From Pseudomonas borbori (GTDB lineage Bacteria; Pseudomonadota; Gammaproteobacteria; Pseudomonadales; Pseudomonadaceae): DNA of 54,747 bases. Within the stretch, counting starts at the first letter, position 1; each line of letters opens with the position of its first letter. Made by a program: the position numbers and the translations under genes. Location of the stretch: contig NZ_FOWX01000033.1 in assembly GCF_900115555.1 (NCBI RefSeq), positions 1 to 54,747 of the forward strand, written 5' to 3'. Shown one piece after another: positions 37,504 through 45,477 of this stretch. The notes below the pieces were generated by a model that was not told the DNA's origin, did no database searches, and saw only the letters and a list, made by a program, of their open reading frames with translations.

Positions 37504-39552
37504 ATGAAAGCCAAGTTTCTAGAGCACTGCCCAGGCACACTGAAACCTGGCAGTTGGAAAATATCCGTCAAAGCCGGCGGCTGGGAGCCAATAACCGGCG
37601 AAGTCGAAGAAAAAGAGTCGCGCGGCGAAGAGAGCCGGCGTTCCTTCCTCAAACTCGGCGCCGCGGCCATCGCCGCTCCGTTGCTGTTGACTTCCCTCGG
37701 CAGCGCGGCGCGGAGCCGTCGGCGCCCCGACGATGACGAGGATGATGAAGACGATGACGACGGCGCGCTGCTGCTGCTGCTGCTGCCGCCGCCAAGCCCA
37801 GCGACCATCCCCTGGCAGATCGAACTGCCCACGGCAATCGATCAGTTGCAGCCGGTGGTACTCGATCCGCCGCCGATGGCGGTGGCCAACACCGCCGCCG
37901 GCGAAGCCGGGCGCGCCCCGCATCAACGCTGGAACGAGCTGTACGAGACGCCGCGCCAGTATCCGCCGGTGCACTACGAACTGAGCGCCAAGGAAAACCC
38001 GGCCTGGGTCTTCAACCCGGCTTATCCGCCGCAGCGCATCTGGGGCTACGAGGGCAATACGTCCGGGGCGACCACCCCGGGGCCGACCATCTTCGCGCGC
38101 TATGGTCAGCCGACCATCCTGCGCATGCACAACCGCCTGCCGCAGGATCACGTAGGTTTCGGCACACCGGAGATCTCCACCCACCTGCACAACATGCACA
38201 CGGCATCGGAAAGCGATGGTTTCCCCAGCGACTACTACAGCGTCAACAAGGCCGGCCCGACCCTGGCCACGCCCGGGGAGTTTAAGGATCACTTCTACGC
38301 CAACATCTATGCCGGCTACGACGAGCTGCAGAACGGCATCGGCGATCCGCGCGAAGCCCTGGGCACGCTGTTCTACCATGACCACACCTTCGATTTCACC
38401 GCGCCGAATGTGGTCCGCGGACTCGCAGGCTTCTACCTGATCTTCGATCACATCGACTCGGGCGACGAACGCGACCCCAGCCCGAGCGCGTTGCGCCTAC
38501 CGAGCTATCCCTACGATTATCCGCTGGATTTTGGTGACCGCATTTTCGATCAGAACGGGATCATGATCTGGGATCAGGTCAATCCCGAAGGGCTGCTCGG
38601 TGACAAGGTGATCGTCAACGGCTATATCGAGCCTGTGTTGCGCGTGGCCGCGCGCAAGTATCGCCTGCGCCTGCTCAACGGCGGACCGAGTCGTTTCTAC
38701 GAGTTCTACCTGGTCAGACCAAACAATGTGGTGCAGACCTTCACCTATATTGGCAACGACGGCAACCTGCTGCCGGCCCCGCTGTTCAACCAGTACAAGG
38801 TGCGCCTGGGGGTGACAGAACGTGCCGATATCGTGGTGGATTTCTCGCGATACCCGCTCGGCACCGAGCTGTACCTGGTAAATCGCCTGACCCACCGGCC
38901 GGGCGAAACCCGACGACCCAAGGACGTGCGCGCGCCGGGCGATCGCCTGCTGAAGATCATCGTCGACCGCTATCCGCCGGAGCAGGACCTCAGTCAGGTA
39001 CCGGCTGTACTGCGTGAGCTGCGCCCGCTCGACCCGGCGGAAATCGCCGCGGCGCCGGTGCGGCGCTGGGATTTCGACCGGGCCAACGGCATGTGGGCGG
39101 TGAACGGCGAGTTCTTCGATCCGCAGCGTGCCGATGCCAAGATCAAACAGGGTGGCGTCGAGGTCTGGGAGTTGTTCAGTATCGACGACGGCTGGAGCCA
39201 TCCGATCCATATCCACTTCGAGGAAGGACGTATCATCAGCAAGACCGTGGAGGGGGAAGAAGTGTCGGTGCCGCCCCACGAGCTGGGCCGCAAGGATGTT
39301 TTTGTACTCAACGAGATATCCAGCATCAAGGTGTTGCTGCGCTTCCGCGACTTCTATGGCAAATACGTCATGCATTGCCACAACCTGATCCACGAGGACC
39401 ACGCGATGATGGTGCGCTGGGACGTCGTGACCGACCCGAACCTGGCCGACCAGGTGAATGAGACTGTTGCCGCGCCTGAAGAGGAGTTGGCTGGCCCGCC
39501 TGTCGAGCCCAGCAACGATAATGCGCCGAGGCAAAGGAGGCGGAACAGGTAG
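37504..39552 (+). CDS. Tat-exported multicopper oxidase (CotA/bilirubin-oxidase type), copy 2
   Basis: A 682-residue paralogue of the oxidase at 34792, similar along almost its whole length. Copper motifs: H227-L-H229, H292-D-H294, HPIHIH (566-571), H624-C-H ... H630 ... M635. The Tat motif is SRRSFLK (44-50). The N-terminal 40 residues (FLEHC, GSWKISVKAGGWEP) are shared with copy 1 before the signal. The linker differs completely: it has an acidic run (residues 76-86, ten of eleven Asp/Glu) and then six leucines and prolines. A 45-residue C-terminal tail (PEEELAGPPVEPS to RQRRRNR) is absent from copy 1. GGGGAGG precedes the ATG at 37504; the frame is open further upstream without conservation. 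Confidence 0.9.
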   Translation: MKAKFLEHCPGTLKPGSWKISVKAGGWEPITGEVEEKESRGEESRRSFLKLGAAAIAAPLLLTSLGSAARSRRRPDDDEDDEDDDDGALLLLLLPPPSPATIPWQIELPTAIDQLQPVVLDPPPMAVANTAAGEAGRAPHQRWNELYETPRQYPPVHYELSAKENPAWVFNPAYPPQRIWGYEGNTSGATTPGPTIFARYGQPTILRMHNRLPQDHVGFGTPEISTHLHNMHTASESDGFPSDYYSVNKAGPTLATPGEFKDHFYANIYAGYDELQNGIGDPREALGTLFYHDHTFDFTAPNVVRGLAGFYLIFDHIDSGDERDPSPSALRLPSYPYDYPLDFGDRIFDQNGIMIWDQVNPEGLLGDKVIVNGYIEPVLRVAARKYRLRLLNGGPSRFYEFYLVRPNNVVQTFTYIGNDGNLLPAPLFNQYKVRLGVTERADIVVDFSRYPLGTELYLVNRLTHRPGETRRPKDVRAPGDRLLKIIVDRYPPEQDLSQVPAVLRELRPLDPAEIAAAPVRRWDFDRANGMWAVNGEFFDPQRADAKIKQGGVEVWELFSIDDGWSHPIHIHFEEGRIISKTVEGEEVSVPPHELGRKDVFVLNEISSIKVLLRFRDFYGKYVMHCHNLIHEDHAMMVRWDVVTDPNLADQVNETVAAPEEELAGPPVEPSNDNAPRQRRRNR

Positions 39553-39987
39553 GGCGGATATACGACCGTAACCGGCGGGTAAAGCGGCGACGCAGGGGCT
39601 CGAGAGCCGGCATGGCCGCGCGAAATTTGCACTCCGATGGTGCGCCCTTGCCAGCTGCGCATCAGTGATCGAATCAGTCCATCTTGAACGCGAGCAACAA
39701 CCGCGACGAGTGTCGCGTGTCAAGCGGCCACGCAGACATCATGAAAAACGTATAACTACCTGTAAAACAACATTTTTATTCGCGTCAGTGGCGTAGTCAA
39801 GCGTCGTGCTATGCTCGCTTCTGCGCCGTATTTTCATCATGAGTTACTCACTTGGCATGGTATATTTCTGGCGCTTGCTATCTGACTGGAATGCGCCAAG
39901 CTAGGTCTGCACCCGGCTTTTTGCTAAGGTGAGCGTCGCGAATAAGACCAATTAAGACCGCTGCTTGATGCGCGATGAGGAGTCCGC
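39553..39987. other. gacA upstream region
   Basis: 435 bp without a supported gene. It must carry the gacA promoter. No terminator for the preceding oxidase is evident. Confidence 0.5.
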
Positions 39988-40632
39988 TTGATTAGGGTGC
40001 TGGTGGTCGATGACCACGATCTGGTTCGAACAGGCATCACGCGCATGCTGGCCGATATCGATGGCTTGCAAGTCGTAGGGCAGGCCGAGTCCGGTGAGGA
40101 GTCGCTGAAGAAAGCCCGCGAACTGAAGCCCGACGTGGTCCTGATGGACGTCAAGATGCCTGGCATCGGCGGCCTCGAAGCGACCCGCAAACTCCTGCGC
40201 AGTCATCCCGATCTGAAAGTCGTCGCCGTGACCGCCTGCGAAGAGGACCCGTTCCCCACTCGCCTGCTACAGGCCGGCGCCGCTGGTTATCTGACCAAGG
40301 GCGCGGCCCTCGCCGAGATGGTTCAGGCGATTCGCCAGGTGTTCGCCGGGCAGCGTTACATCAGCCCGCAAATCGCCCAGCAATTGGCGCTCAAGTCGTT
40401 TCAGCCGCAAAACAATAACTCACCCTTCGATTTGCTTTCCGAGCGCGAGATTCAGATCGCCTTGATGATCGCCGGCTGCCAGAAGGTGCAGAGCATTTCC
40501 GACAAGCTGTGCCTGTCGCCGAAAACGGTCAACACCTACCGTTATCGGATCTTTGAAAAGCTGTCGATTACCAGTGACGTTGAGCTTGCCTTGCTCGCCG
40601 TGCGCCATGGCATGGTCGATGCCAACAGTTGA
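39988..40632 (+). CDS. gacA: Response regulator GacA
   Basis: A 214-residue LuxR/FixJ-type response regulator, partner of the GacS sensor and activator of the RsmY/RsmZ small RNAs that control secondary metabolism and biofilm. The receiver domain has D8, D9, the phosphoacceptor D54 (VVLMDVKMPG) and K103-type residues. The DNA-binding helix-turn-helix is LSPKTVNTYRYRIFEKL. The start codon is TTG (IRVLVVDDH follows) with GAGGAG upstream, as known for pseudomonad gacA. It is followed by uvrC in the classic arrangement. Confidence 0.96.
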   Translation: MIRVLVVDDHDLVRTGITRMLADIDGLQVVGQAESGEESLKKARELKPDVVLMDVKMPGIGGLEATRKLLRSHPDLKVVAVTACEEDPFPTRLLQAGAAGYLTKGAALAEMVQAIRQVFAGQRYISPQIAQQLALKSFQPQNNNSPFDLLSEREIQIALMIAGCQKVQSISDKLCLSPKTVNTYRYRIFEKLSITSDVELALLAVRHGMVDANS

Positions 40633-40660
40633 GCCGTCTACTGAGCTGCCTGCGGTTGAA

Positions 40661-42484
40661 ATGAACCCCTCGTTCGACCCCAGCGCTTTCCTGGCCACCT
40701 GTAGCAGCCGCCCAGGTGTCTACCGCATGTTCGCTGCGGACGCCAAGCTGCTCTACGTCGGCAAGGCGAAGAACCTGAAAAAACGCCTGGCCAGCTACTT
40801 TCGCAAGAGCGGCCTGGCGCCGAAGACCGCGGCGCTGGTCGGGCGGATCGTTCGGGTCGAAACCACTATTACCGCCAATGAAACCGAAGCCCTGCTGCTC
40901 GAGCAGACGCTGATCAAGCAATGGCGGCCGCCCTACAATATCCTGCTGCGCGACGACAAATCCTATCCCTACGTATTCTTGTCTGATGGCGATTACCCGC
41001 GCCTGAGCATCCATCGCGGGGCGAAGAAGCAGAAGGGCCGCTATTTCGGCCCATATCCCAGTGCCGGAGCGATCCGCGAAAGCCTCGGCCTGCTGCAAAA
41101 AGCCTTTCTGGTGCGTCAGTGCGAAGACAGCTACTTCAAGAATCGCACACGGCCGTGCCTGCAGTATCAGATCAAGCGCTGCAAGGGCCCCTGTGTCGGC
41201 CTGGTCGATCCGGCGGAATATGCCGAGGACGTGCGCCATTCGGTGATGTTTCTCGAGGGGCGCAGCAACGCGCTCGGCGATGAACTGTCCAGCGCCATGC
41301 AGCAAGCCGCCGCGACCCTGGATTTCGAGCGGGCCGCCGAATTGCGCGACAAGATGGCCCTGCTACGCCGCGTGCAAGACCAGCAAAGCATGGAAGGCGG
41401 CAGTGGCGATGTCGATATAGTTGCGGCCATGGTCAATCCAGGTGGCGCCTGCGTGCACCTGATCAGCGTGCGTGGCGGTCGCGTACTCGGCAGCAAGAAC
41501 TTCTTCCCGCAAGTGGCGATCGAGGAGGAGGCCAGCGAGGTGCTGCTGGCCTTTCTGGCGCAGTATTACCTGGGCAACCAGGAGCGCGAGTTGCCTGCCG
41601 AGCTGATCGTCAACGCGCAACATGACGACTTCCCCACGCTGATCGCCGCGCTTGGCGAGTCGCGTGGCTGCGAGCCGAGCATCAGCTATCGGGTGCGCGG
41701 TACCCGCGCACGCTGGCAGCAGCTGGCGGTGACTAATGCCGAACAGGCGCTCGGCGCGCGCCTGGCCGACCGCCAGCATGTGGCCGCGCGCTTCGAAGCC
41801 CTGGCCGAAGCGCTGGACATGGACGAGGTGCCGCAGCGTCTCGAATGTTTCGATATCAGTCATTCCAGTGGCGAGGCAACGGTGGCGTCCTGCGTAGTAT
41901 TCGGCCCGGAGGGAGCGCTGAAATCCGATTACCGTCGCTACAACATCGAAGGCGTTACTGCAGGCGATGATTACGCCGCCATGCACCAGGCCCTGACTCG
42001 ACGCTTCAGCAAGGTCAAGGACGGCGAGGGCAAGCTGCCGGATATCCTGCTGGTCGACGGCGGCAAAGGGCAACTGGCCATGGCCCGGGACGTGTTGAAT
42101 GAATTGGCCGTCCCCGAGCTGATTCTGCTTGGCGTGGCCAAGGGGGTGACGCGCAAGCCGGGACTGGAAACCCTCTACCTCAACGACGCTGCCCATGAGT
42201 TCAGCCTGCCGGGCAACTCGCCGGCACTGCATCTGATTCAGCAGATCCGCGACGAATCGCACCGTTTCGCCATTACCGGGCACCGCGCTCGTCGCGGCAA
42301 GGCCCGCCGCACATCGAGCCTTGAGGAGGTCGCCGGGGTAGGGCCCAAGCGTCGCCGCGAACTGCTCAACCACTTTGGCGGTCTGCAGGAATTGTCTCGG
42401 GCCAGCAGCGAAGAAATCGCCAAAGCGCCCGGGATCAGTAAAAAGCTTGCAGAGCTGATTTATGCCGCACTGCACAGCGAGTAG
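40661..42484 (+). CDS. uvrC: Excinuclease ABC subunit C
   Basis: A 607-residue nucleotide-excision-repair nuclease that makes the 3' and 5' incisions. The GIY-YIG domain is at the N-terminus (PGVYRMF, then LLYVGKAKNLKKRLASYF). The UVR motif that binds UvrB is LDFERAAELRDKMALLRRVQ. The RNase H-like endonuclease region follows (CFDISHSSGEATVASCVVF, LVDGGKGQL), then two helix-hairpin-helix repeats at the end (LEEVAGVGPKRRRELLNHFG). Start MNPSFDPSAFL matches the family, 28 bp after gacA; a longer start overlapping gacA is possible. Its ribosome-binding site is weak. Confidence 0.95.
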   Translation: MNPSFDPSAFLATCSSRPGVYRMFAADAKLLYVGKAKNLKKRLASYFRKSGLAPKTAALVGRIVRVETTITANETEALLLEQTLIKQWRPPYNILLRDDKSYPYVFLSDGDYPRLSIHRGAKKQKGRYFGPYPSAGAIRESLGLLQKAFLVRQCEDSYFKNRTRPCLQYQIKRCKGPCVGLVDPAEYAEDVRHSVMFLEGRSNALGDELSSAMQQAAATLDFERAAELRDKMALLRRVQDQQSMEGGSGDVDIVAAMVNPGGACVHLISVRGGRVLGSKNFFPQVAIEEEASEVLLAFLAQYYLGNQERELPAELIVNAQHDDFPTLIAALGESRGCEPSISYRVRGTRARWQQLAVTNAEQALGARLADRQHVAARFEALAEALDMDEVPQRLECFDISHSSGEATVASCVVFGPEGALKSDYRRYNIEGVTAGDDYAAMHQALTRRFSKVKDGEGKLPDILLVDGGKGQLAMARDVLNELAVPELILLGVAKGVTRKPGLETLYLNDAAHEFSLPGNSPALHLIQQIRDESHRFAITGHRARRGKARRTSSLEEVAGVGPKRRRELLNHFGGLQELSRASSEEIAKAPGISKKLAELIYAALHSE

Positions 42485-42516
42485 AATGCCGGCTCACCTT
42501 GCAGCCAGTTGCGCCG

Positions 42517-43077
42517 ATGAATATCCCTAACCTGCTTACCGTGCTCCGCGTTGCACTGATACCGATCTTCATCCTGCTGTTCTATCTGCCATTCAGCTGG
42601 AGTTATTGGGCCGCGAGCGCGGTCTTCGCTGTTGCCGCCGTTACCGACTGGCTGGATGGCTTCCTGGCACGCCGCTGGGAGCAGAGCACGCCGTTCGGTG
42701 CCTTTCTCGACCCGGTCGCCGACAAGCTGATGGTCGCGGTTGCGCTGGTCTTGTTGGTGGCCGAGCATGCCAATTTGTGGCTGACGTTGCCGGCGGCGAT
42801 CATCATCGGTCGCGAAATCGTCGTCTCGGCCTTGCGTGAATGGATGGCCGAACTGGGTGCGCGCGCGCATGTCGCCGTGTCTGAACTGGCCAAATGGAAG
42901 ACCGCAGCACAGATGCTCGCCTTGATCATGCTGCTGGCCAATCCCCCGCAGTTCACATTCTGGGTTCTGCTTGGCTACGGACTTCTGATCGTTGCCGCGA
43001 TCCTGACCCTGTGGTCGATGCTGCAGTATCTGCTGGCTGCCTGGCCGCATCTCAGCACTTCCACTGAAAAGAAATAA
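42517..43077 (+). CDS. pgsA: Phosphatidylglycerophosphate synthase
   Basis: A 186-residue inner-membrane CDP-alcohol phosphotransferase that forms PG-phosphate from CDP-diacylglycerol and glycerol-3-phosphate. The catalytic signature DG-x2-AR-x8-G-x3-D-x3-D is complete (DWLDGFLARRWEQS, then FGAFLDPVADK). Start MNIPNLLTVLRVALIP is standard. It lies 32 bp after uvrC and 20 bp before the tRNA promoter. Confidence 0.96.
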   Translation: MNIPNLLTVLRVALIPIFILLFYLPFSWSYWAASAVFAVAAVTDWLDGFLARRWEQSTPFGAFLDPVADKLMVAVALVLLVAEHANLWLTLPAAIIIGREIVVSALREWMAELGARAHVAVSELAKWKTAAQMLALIMLLANPPQFTFWVLLGYGLLIVAAILTLWSMLQYLLAAWPHLSTSTEKK

Positions 43078-43096
43078 GCTTTTTTGAATCAAGGGG

Positions 43097-43124
43097 TTGA
43101 CTGGGCGTTCTGAAGATATAGAAT
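43097..43124 (+). promoter_or_regulatory. Sigma-70 type promoter of the tRNA-Gly-Cys-Leu cluster
   Basis: TTGACT (43097-43102) and TAGAAT (43119-43124), spacer 16, 20 bp upstream of tRNA-Gly. Confidence 0.8.
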
Positions 43125-43144
43125 GGCGCCCGTCTACAAGACAA

Positions 43145-43220
<76 letters not shown>

Positions 43221-43259
43221 TTTTCAGCGGACCGTCTAGTGCGGTCCGTTTAGTTTCAA

Positions 43260-43333
43260 GGCTGAGTAGCAGAGTGGTTATGCACCGGATTGCAAATCCG
43301 TGAACGCCGGTTCGATTCCGACCTCAGCCTCCA
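43260..43333 (+). tRNA. tRNA-Cys(GCA)
   Basis: A 74-base tRNA with acceptor GGCTGAG/CTCAGCC, anticodon GCA in ATTGCAAAT, T-loop GTTCGATTC and encoded CCA. Confidence 0.96.
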
Positions 43334-43337
43334 ATTA

Positions 43338-43373
43338 GAAAGGCCTCGTAGATCACTGATTTACGAGGCCTTT
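43338..43373 (+). terminator. Hairpin between tRNA-Cys and tRNA-Leu
   Basis: AAAGGCCTCGTA faces TACGAGGCCTTTTT around an 11-base loop, followed by a T run. It would separate tRNA-Leu from the Gly-Cys pair, or attenuate read-through. Confidence 0.85.
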
Positions 43374-43446
43374 TTGTTGGATATAGGAAATCTTGCGAGG
43401 CTCGACGGGGCTGTATATAGTCCAAGCCTCGCGCTAAAGCTCTACC

Positions 43447-43533
43447 GCCCGAATGGCGAAATCGGTAGACGCAAGGGACTTAAAATCCCTCGAGGGTAAC
43501 CTCGTGCCGGTTCGATTCCGGCTTCGGGCACCA
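43447..43533 (+). tRNA. tRNA-Leu(UAA)
   Basis: An 87-base class II tRNA with acceptor GCCCGAA/TTCGGGC, anticodon TAA in CTTAAAA, a long variable arm and encoded CCA. An integrase gene begins to be read toward its 3' end 83 bp away, so this tRNA is the likely attachment site. Confidence 0.95.
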
Positions 43534-43540
43534 TTTAAAA
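43505..43540. other. Inferred attachment site (attL-type) at the tRNA-Leu 3' end
   Basis: The T-arm and 3' end of tRNA-Leu directly precede a tyrosine integrase gene pointing at it, the usual layout of tRNA-borne integrative elements. No second copy of the tRNA 3' end was found in the window, so the exact core and far end are unknown. Confidence 0.5.
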
Positions 43541-43585
43541 TCAAGGGCTTATAGGCATTTTTGCCCGTTGGTCCTTTGTCATTTC

Positions 43586-43619
43586 TGGGCCGCAATTTAT
43601 GTCTTGGGCCGCAATTCAT
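43586..43619. repeat. Two 15-bp direct repeats between tRNA-Leu and int
   Basis: TGGGCCGCAATTTAT (43586-43600) and TGGGCCGCAATTCAT (43605-43619) match at 14 of 15 positions with a 19-bp period. Their place between the attachment site and the integrase suggests arm-type integrase-binding sites. The second overlaps the int stop codon. Confidence 0.6.
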
Positions 43620-44647
43620 CGAGTCGGGGTCACTTTCTTGCCCTTGCGCTCGCGGATGTACTGCTCGGTCATCACGACGGAGGTATGACCCAGTTGATCC
43701 CTGGCTTGCATAATATCGCCGCTTGATTCGGCTTTGTCCGTCCCGGCCTTGGCCCGTAGATCCCGTAATTGAAACAGTTTTTTATCCACTTTGGCCGCCT
43801 CCCTGGCTAGGTCAAACCTCCCCCTGAGCATTGCCGCCGACATTGGTGTGCCGTCCACCGTAACTATCAGGCGCGTCGATCTAACCTTGTGGGCAGCCTT
43901 GCGTGCCTTGATACGGTCAATCAACTCCGCAAGCTCGCCAATGATTTCGATACGCCGCTTGGCGCCGGTTTTCGCCTGCTTGATCCAAATTTGTCCATCC
44001 CTGACATCTCGCTCATCCATCAACCTGGTATCGGTTACGCGCTGGCCGGTCAGATAAGCCAAGTCCATGGCGTCTTGCAGGCCGACATCAGCCTGGTCAT
44101 AGACCAATTTATAAAGGGCATTCTCGATGTATACGCCTCGCCCTGTTTCCTTATAGCCCTTAACCCCTGCGCATGGGTTTGCCAGGGCTGTATAGCCGTT
44201 CTCCCTGGCATAGTTCCAGATCGCGCTGAGCAAGGCTTTTTCACGGTTTGCCCGCACCGGCGCAGTTTGCCGCCAGCGAAGGTACTGCCGGACGTGTTGA
44301 GGCTGAATGGCATCAAGAGGGGCGGGAGGGTCATCGAAGTAGGAGATCAGATTGTTGATTTCTTGCTTGTTTTTCGCCGCAGTGGCAGGTGCCTTCTTCG
44401 GCATAACTTCAATCTGGTAACGCTCGGCCACATAACGGAAGGTGATGATTTTCTCGACTAGGGCGGTTGCTGTGCGGCTGCGCTCGAGCTTGGCGTACTC
44501 CATAATGGCCAAGCCATAGTCACTACCGAGGGCGATTTCCTTGCGTGGTTTTCCGCCCACATCGTAGTAGTAAAACACCCGGCCACTGGCCTTCTTGCGC
44601 TCACGCAGCCGTGCAATTGATCCTGGCTTAGTTGGCCTGCGACCCAT
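43616..44647 (-). CDS. Tyrosine-type site-specific integrase
   Basis: A 343-residue phage-type recombinase. An arm-binding/SAM-like core-binding region occupies about 60-170 (KNKQEINNLISYFDDP). The catalytic domain has the first Arg in LAYLTGQRVTDTRLMDE, a Lys near TGAKRRIEI, the second Arg in FQLRDLRAKAGTD (the usual HxxR histidine is not evident), His in DQLGHTSVVMTEQYI, and the nucleophile Tyr of TEQY. Start MGRRPTKPGSIARLRE follows AAGGCGG; a longer frame upstream overlaps the DUF4224 gene. It reads toward tRNA-Leu. It is apparently intact although the rest of its element is gone. Confidence 0.9.
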   Translation of the reverse strand: MGRRPTKPGSIARLRERKKASGRVFYYYDVGGKPRKEIALGSDYGLAIMEYAKLERSRTATALVEKIITFRYVAERYQIEVMPKKAPATAAKNKQEINNLISYFDDPPAPLDAIQPQHVRQYLRWRQTAPVRANREKALLSAIWNYARENGYTALANPCAGVKGYKETGRGVYIENALYKLVYDQADVGLQDAMDLAYLTGQRVTDTRLMDERDVRDGQIWIKQAKTGAKRRIEIIGELAELIDRIKARKAAHKVRSTRLIVTVDGTPMSAAMLRGRFDLAREAAKVDKKLFQLRDLRAKAGTDKAESSGDIMQARDQLGHTSVVMTEQYIRERKGKKVTPTR

Positions 44648-44648
44648 T

Positions 44649-44855
44649 TCATACCGCCTTACAAGGTGTCCATGCCGGTTTTTCAACGTCGATATGACCG
44701 CTGGTTGTCACCGCGGACGCCGTAACGCTCGGCCAACCATTCGCTTTTATAGTGTGCCGGATGCCGTTTCGTTTCAAATTGAGAATCTGCCCAGCCTTAG
44801 TTCGAGCGCCAGTCAGTTCGCAGACCTCAGCATGGCTGAGAAATTGGATAACCAT
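44649..44855 (-). CDS. DUF4224 domain protein of the integrative element
   Basis: A 68-residue protein (VIQFLSHAEVCELTGARTKA, ending PAWTPCKAV) matching the small DUF4224 family found next to phage integrases, probably a DNA-binding or excisionase-like factor. AGGAGG lies 7 bp before the ATG. Its stop is one base from the integrase start, so the two are co-translated. A 14-codon gene tail (RLAKAVQEVS) ends in the TGA that overlaps its start (TGATG), a remnant of a lost upstream gene. Confidence 0.75.
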   Translation of the reverse strand: MVIQFLSHAEVCELTGARTKAGQILNLKRNGIRHTIKANGWPSVTASAVTTSGHIDVEKPAWTPCKAV

Positions 44856-44898
44856 CAACTTACCTCCTGCACAGCCTTAGCCAGGCGCTTGTGGTGGG

Positions 44899-45312
44899 AT
44901 TAGCTAAAGAGCCTGTAGCTGGGTACCACCATTTCCAACCAGCCTTTGTTATCCCGCTGCTCGAACAGGTAGGTACGGGCTTTCGGCTCGCCGTGGCGAC
45001 GGCGGAAGCTGGCCAGTGTCTAGTGATCCGGGTGCTGGTTGCAGGCGATAAAGCGGAACGCCAGGGAGTCATAGCTGGCTTGCTGCTTGAATAGGCACCC
45101 GTGGCATAGCCGTAGATCAGCAACGACAGCAGCATAGTCGGATGGTAGGCAACGCTGCCGCGGCCCGCATAGGCGCTCTCCAGCTTCGATAGATCCAGGC
45201 CCTCTACGACCTCCACCACGTAGCGCGCCGAATGCGACTCGGGCAGCCAGTCTTGTACCGACGGCGGGAGCAGGTAGTCGATTTCGCGGTTTATCGGTCG
45301 AAAGCGGCTCAT
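44899..45312 (-). pseudogene. IS1182-family transposase fragment
   Basis: The first about 75 residues (MSRFRPINREIDYLLPPSVQ, then a WLPESH start, and LLSLLIYGYATGAYSS) are those of IS1182-type transposases. A frameshift near 45090 moves the homology to another frame (ASYDSLAFRFIACNQHPDH), where a stop codon interrupts it before TLASFRRRHGEP and YLFEQRDNKGWLEMVVP. The similarity ends by about 44899, so over two thirds of the gene is missing. It is dead, and its junction with the integrative element marks a deletion. Confidence 0.8.
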
Positions 45313-45477
45313 ACAGTCAGGCTCCAGGAGCGATGCGCAATTCTACCGGCGATAGGGAAAGGTCCGACAGGCTGCTAGGAGGCTATGGATTGCCTGCCAC
45401 AGGACTGTCGTGTCTGTGTCATACCCCTGCCATGCGCATTCGCTGCAATCGCTGTAACTCATCAGGGGAGTGCAGCG

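Noticed and set aside
43616..44647. Integrase as a possible pseudogene because the HxxR histidine is not obvious
   Set aside because: The frame is intact, both arginines, the late histidine and the tyrosine are present, and substitutions at that histidine are known in the family.
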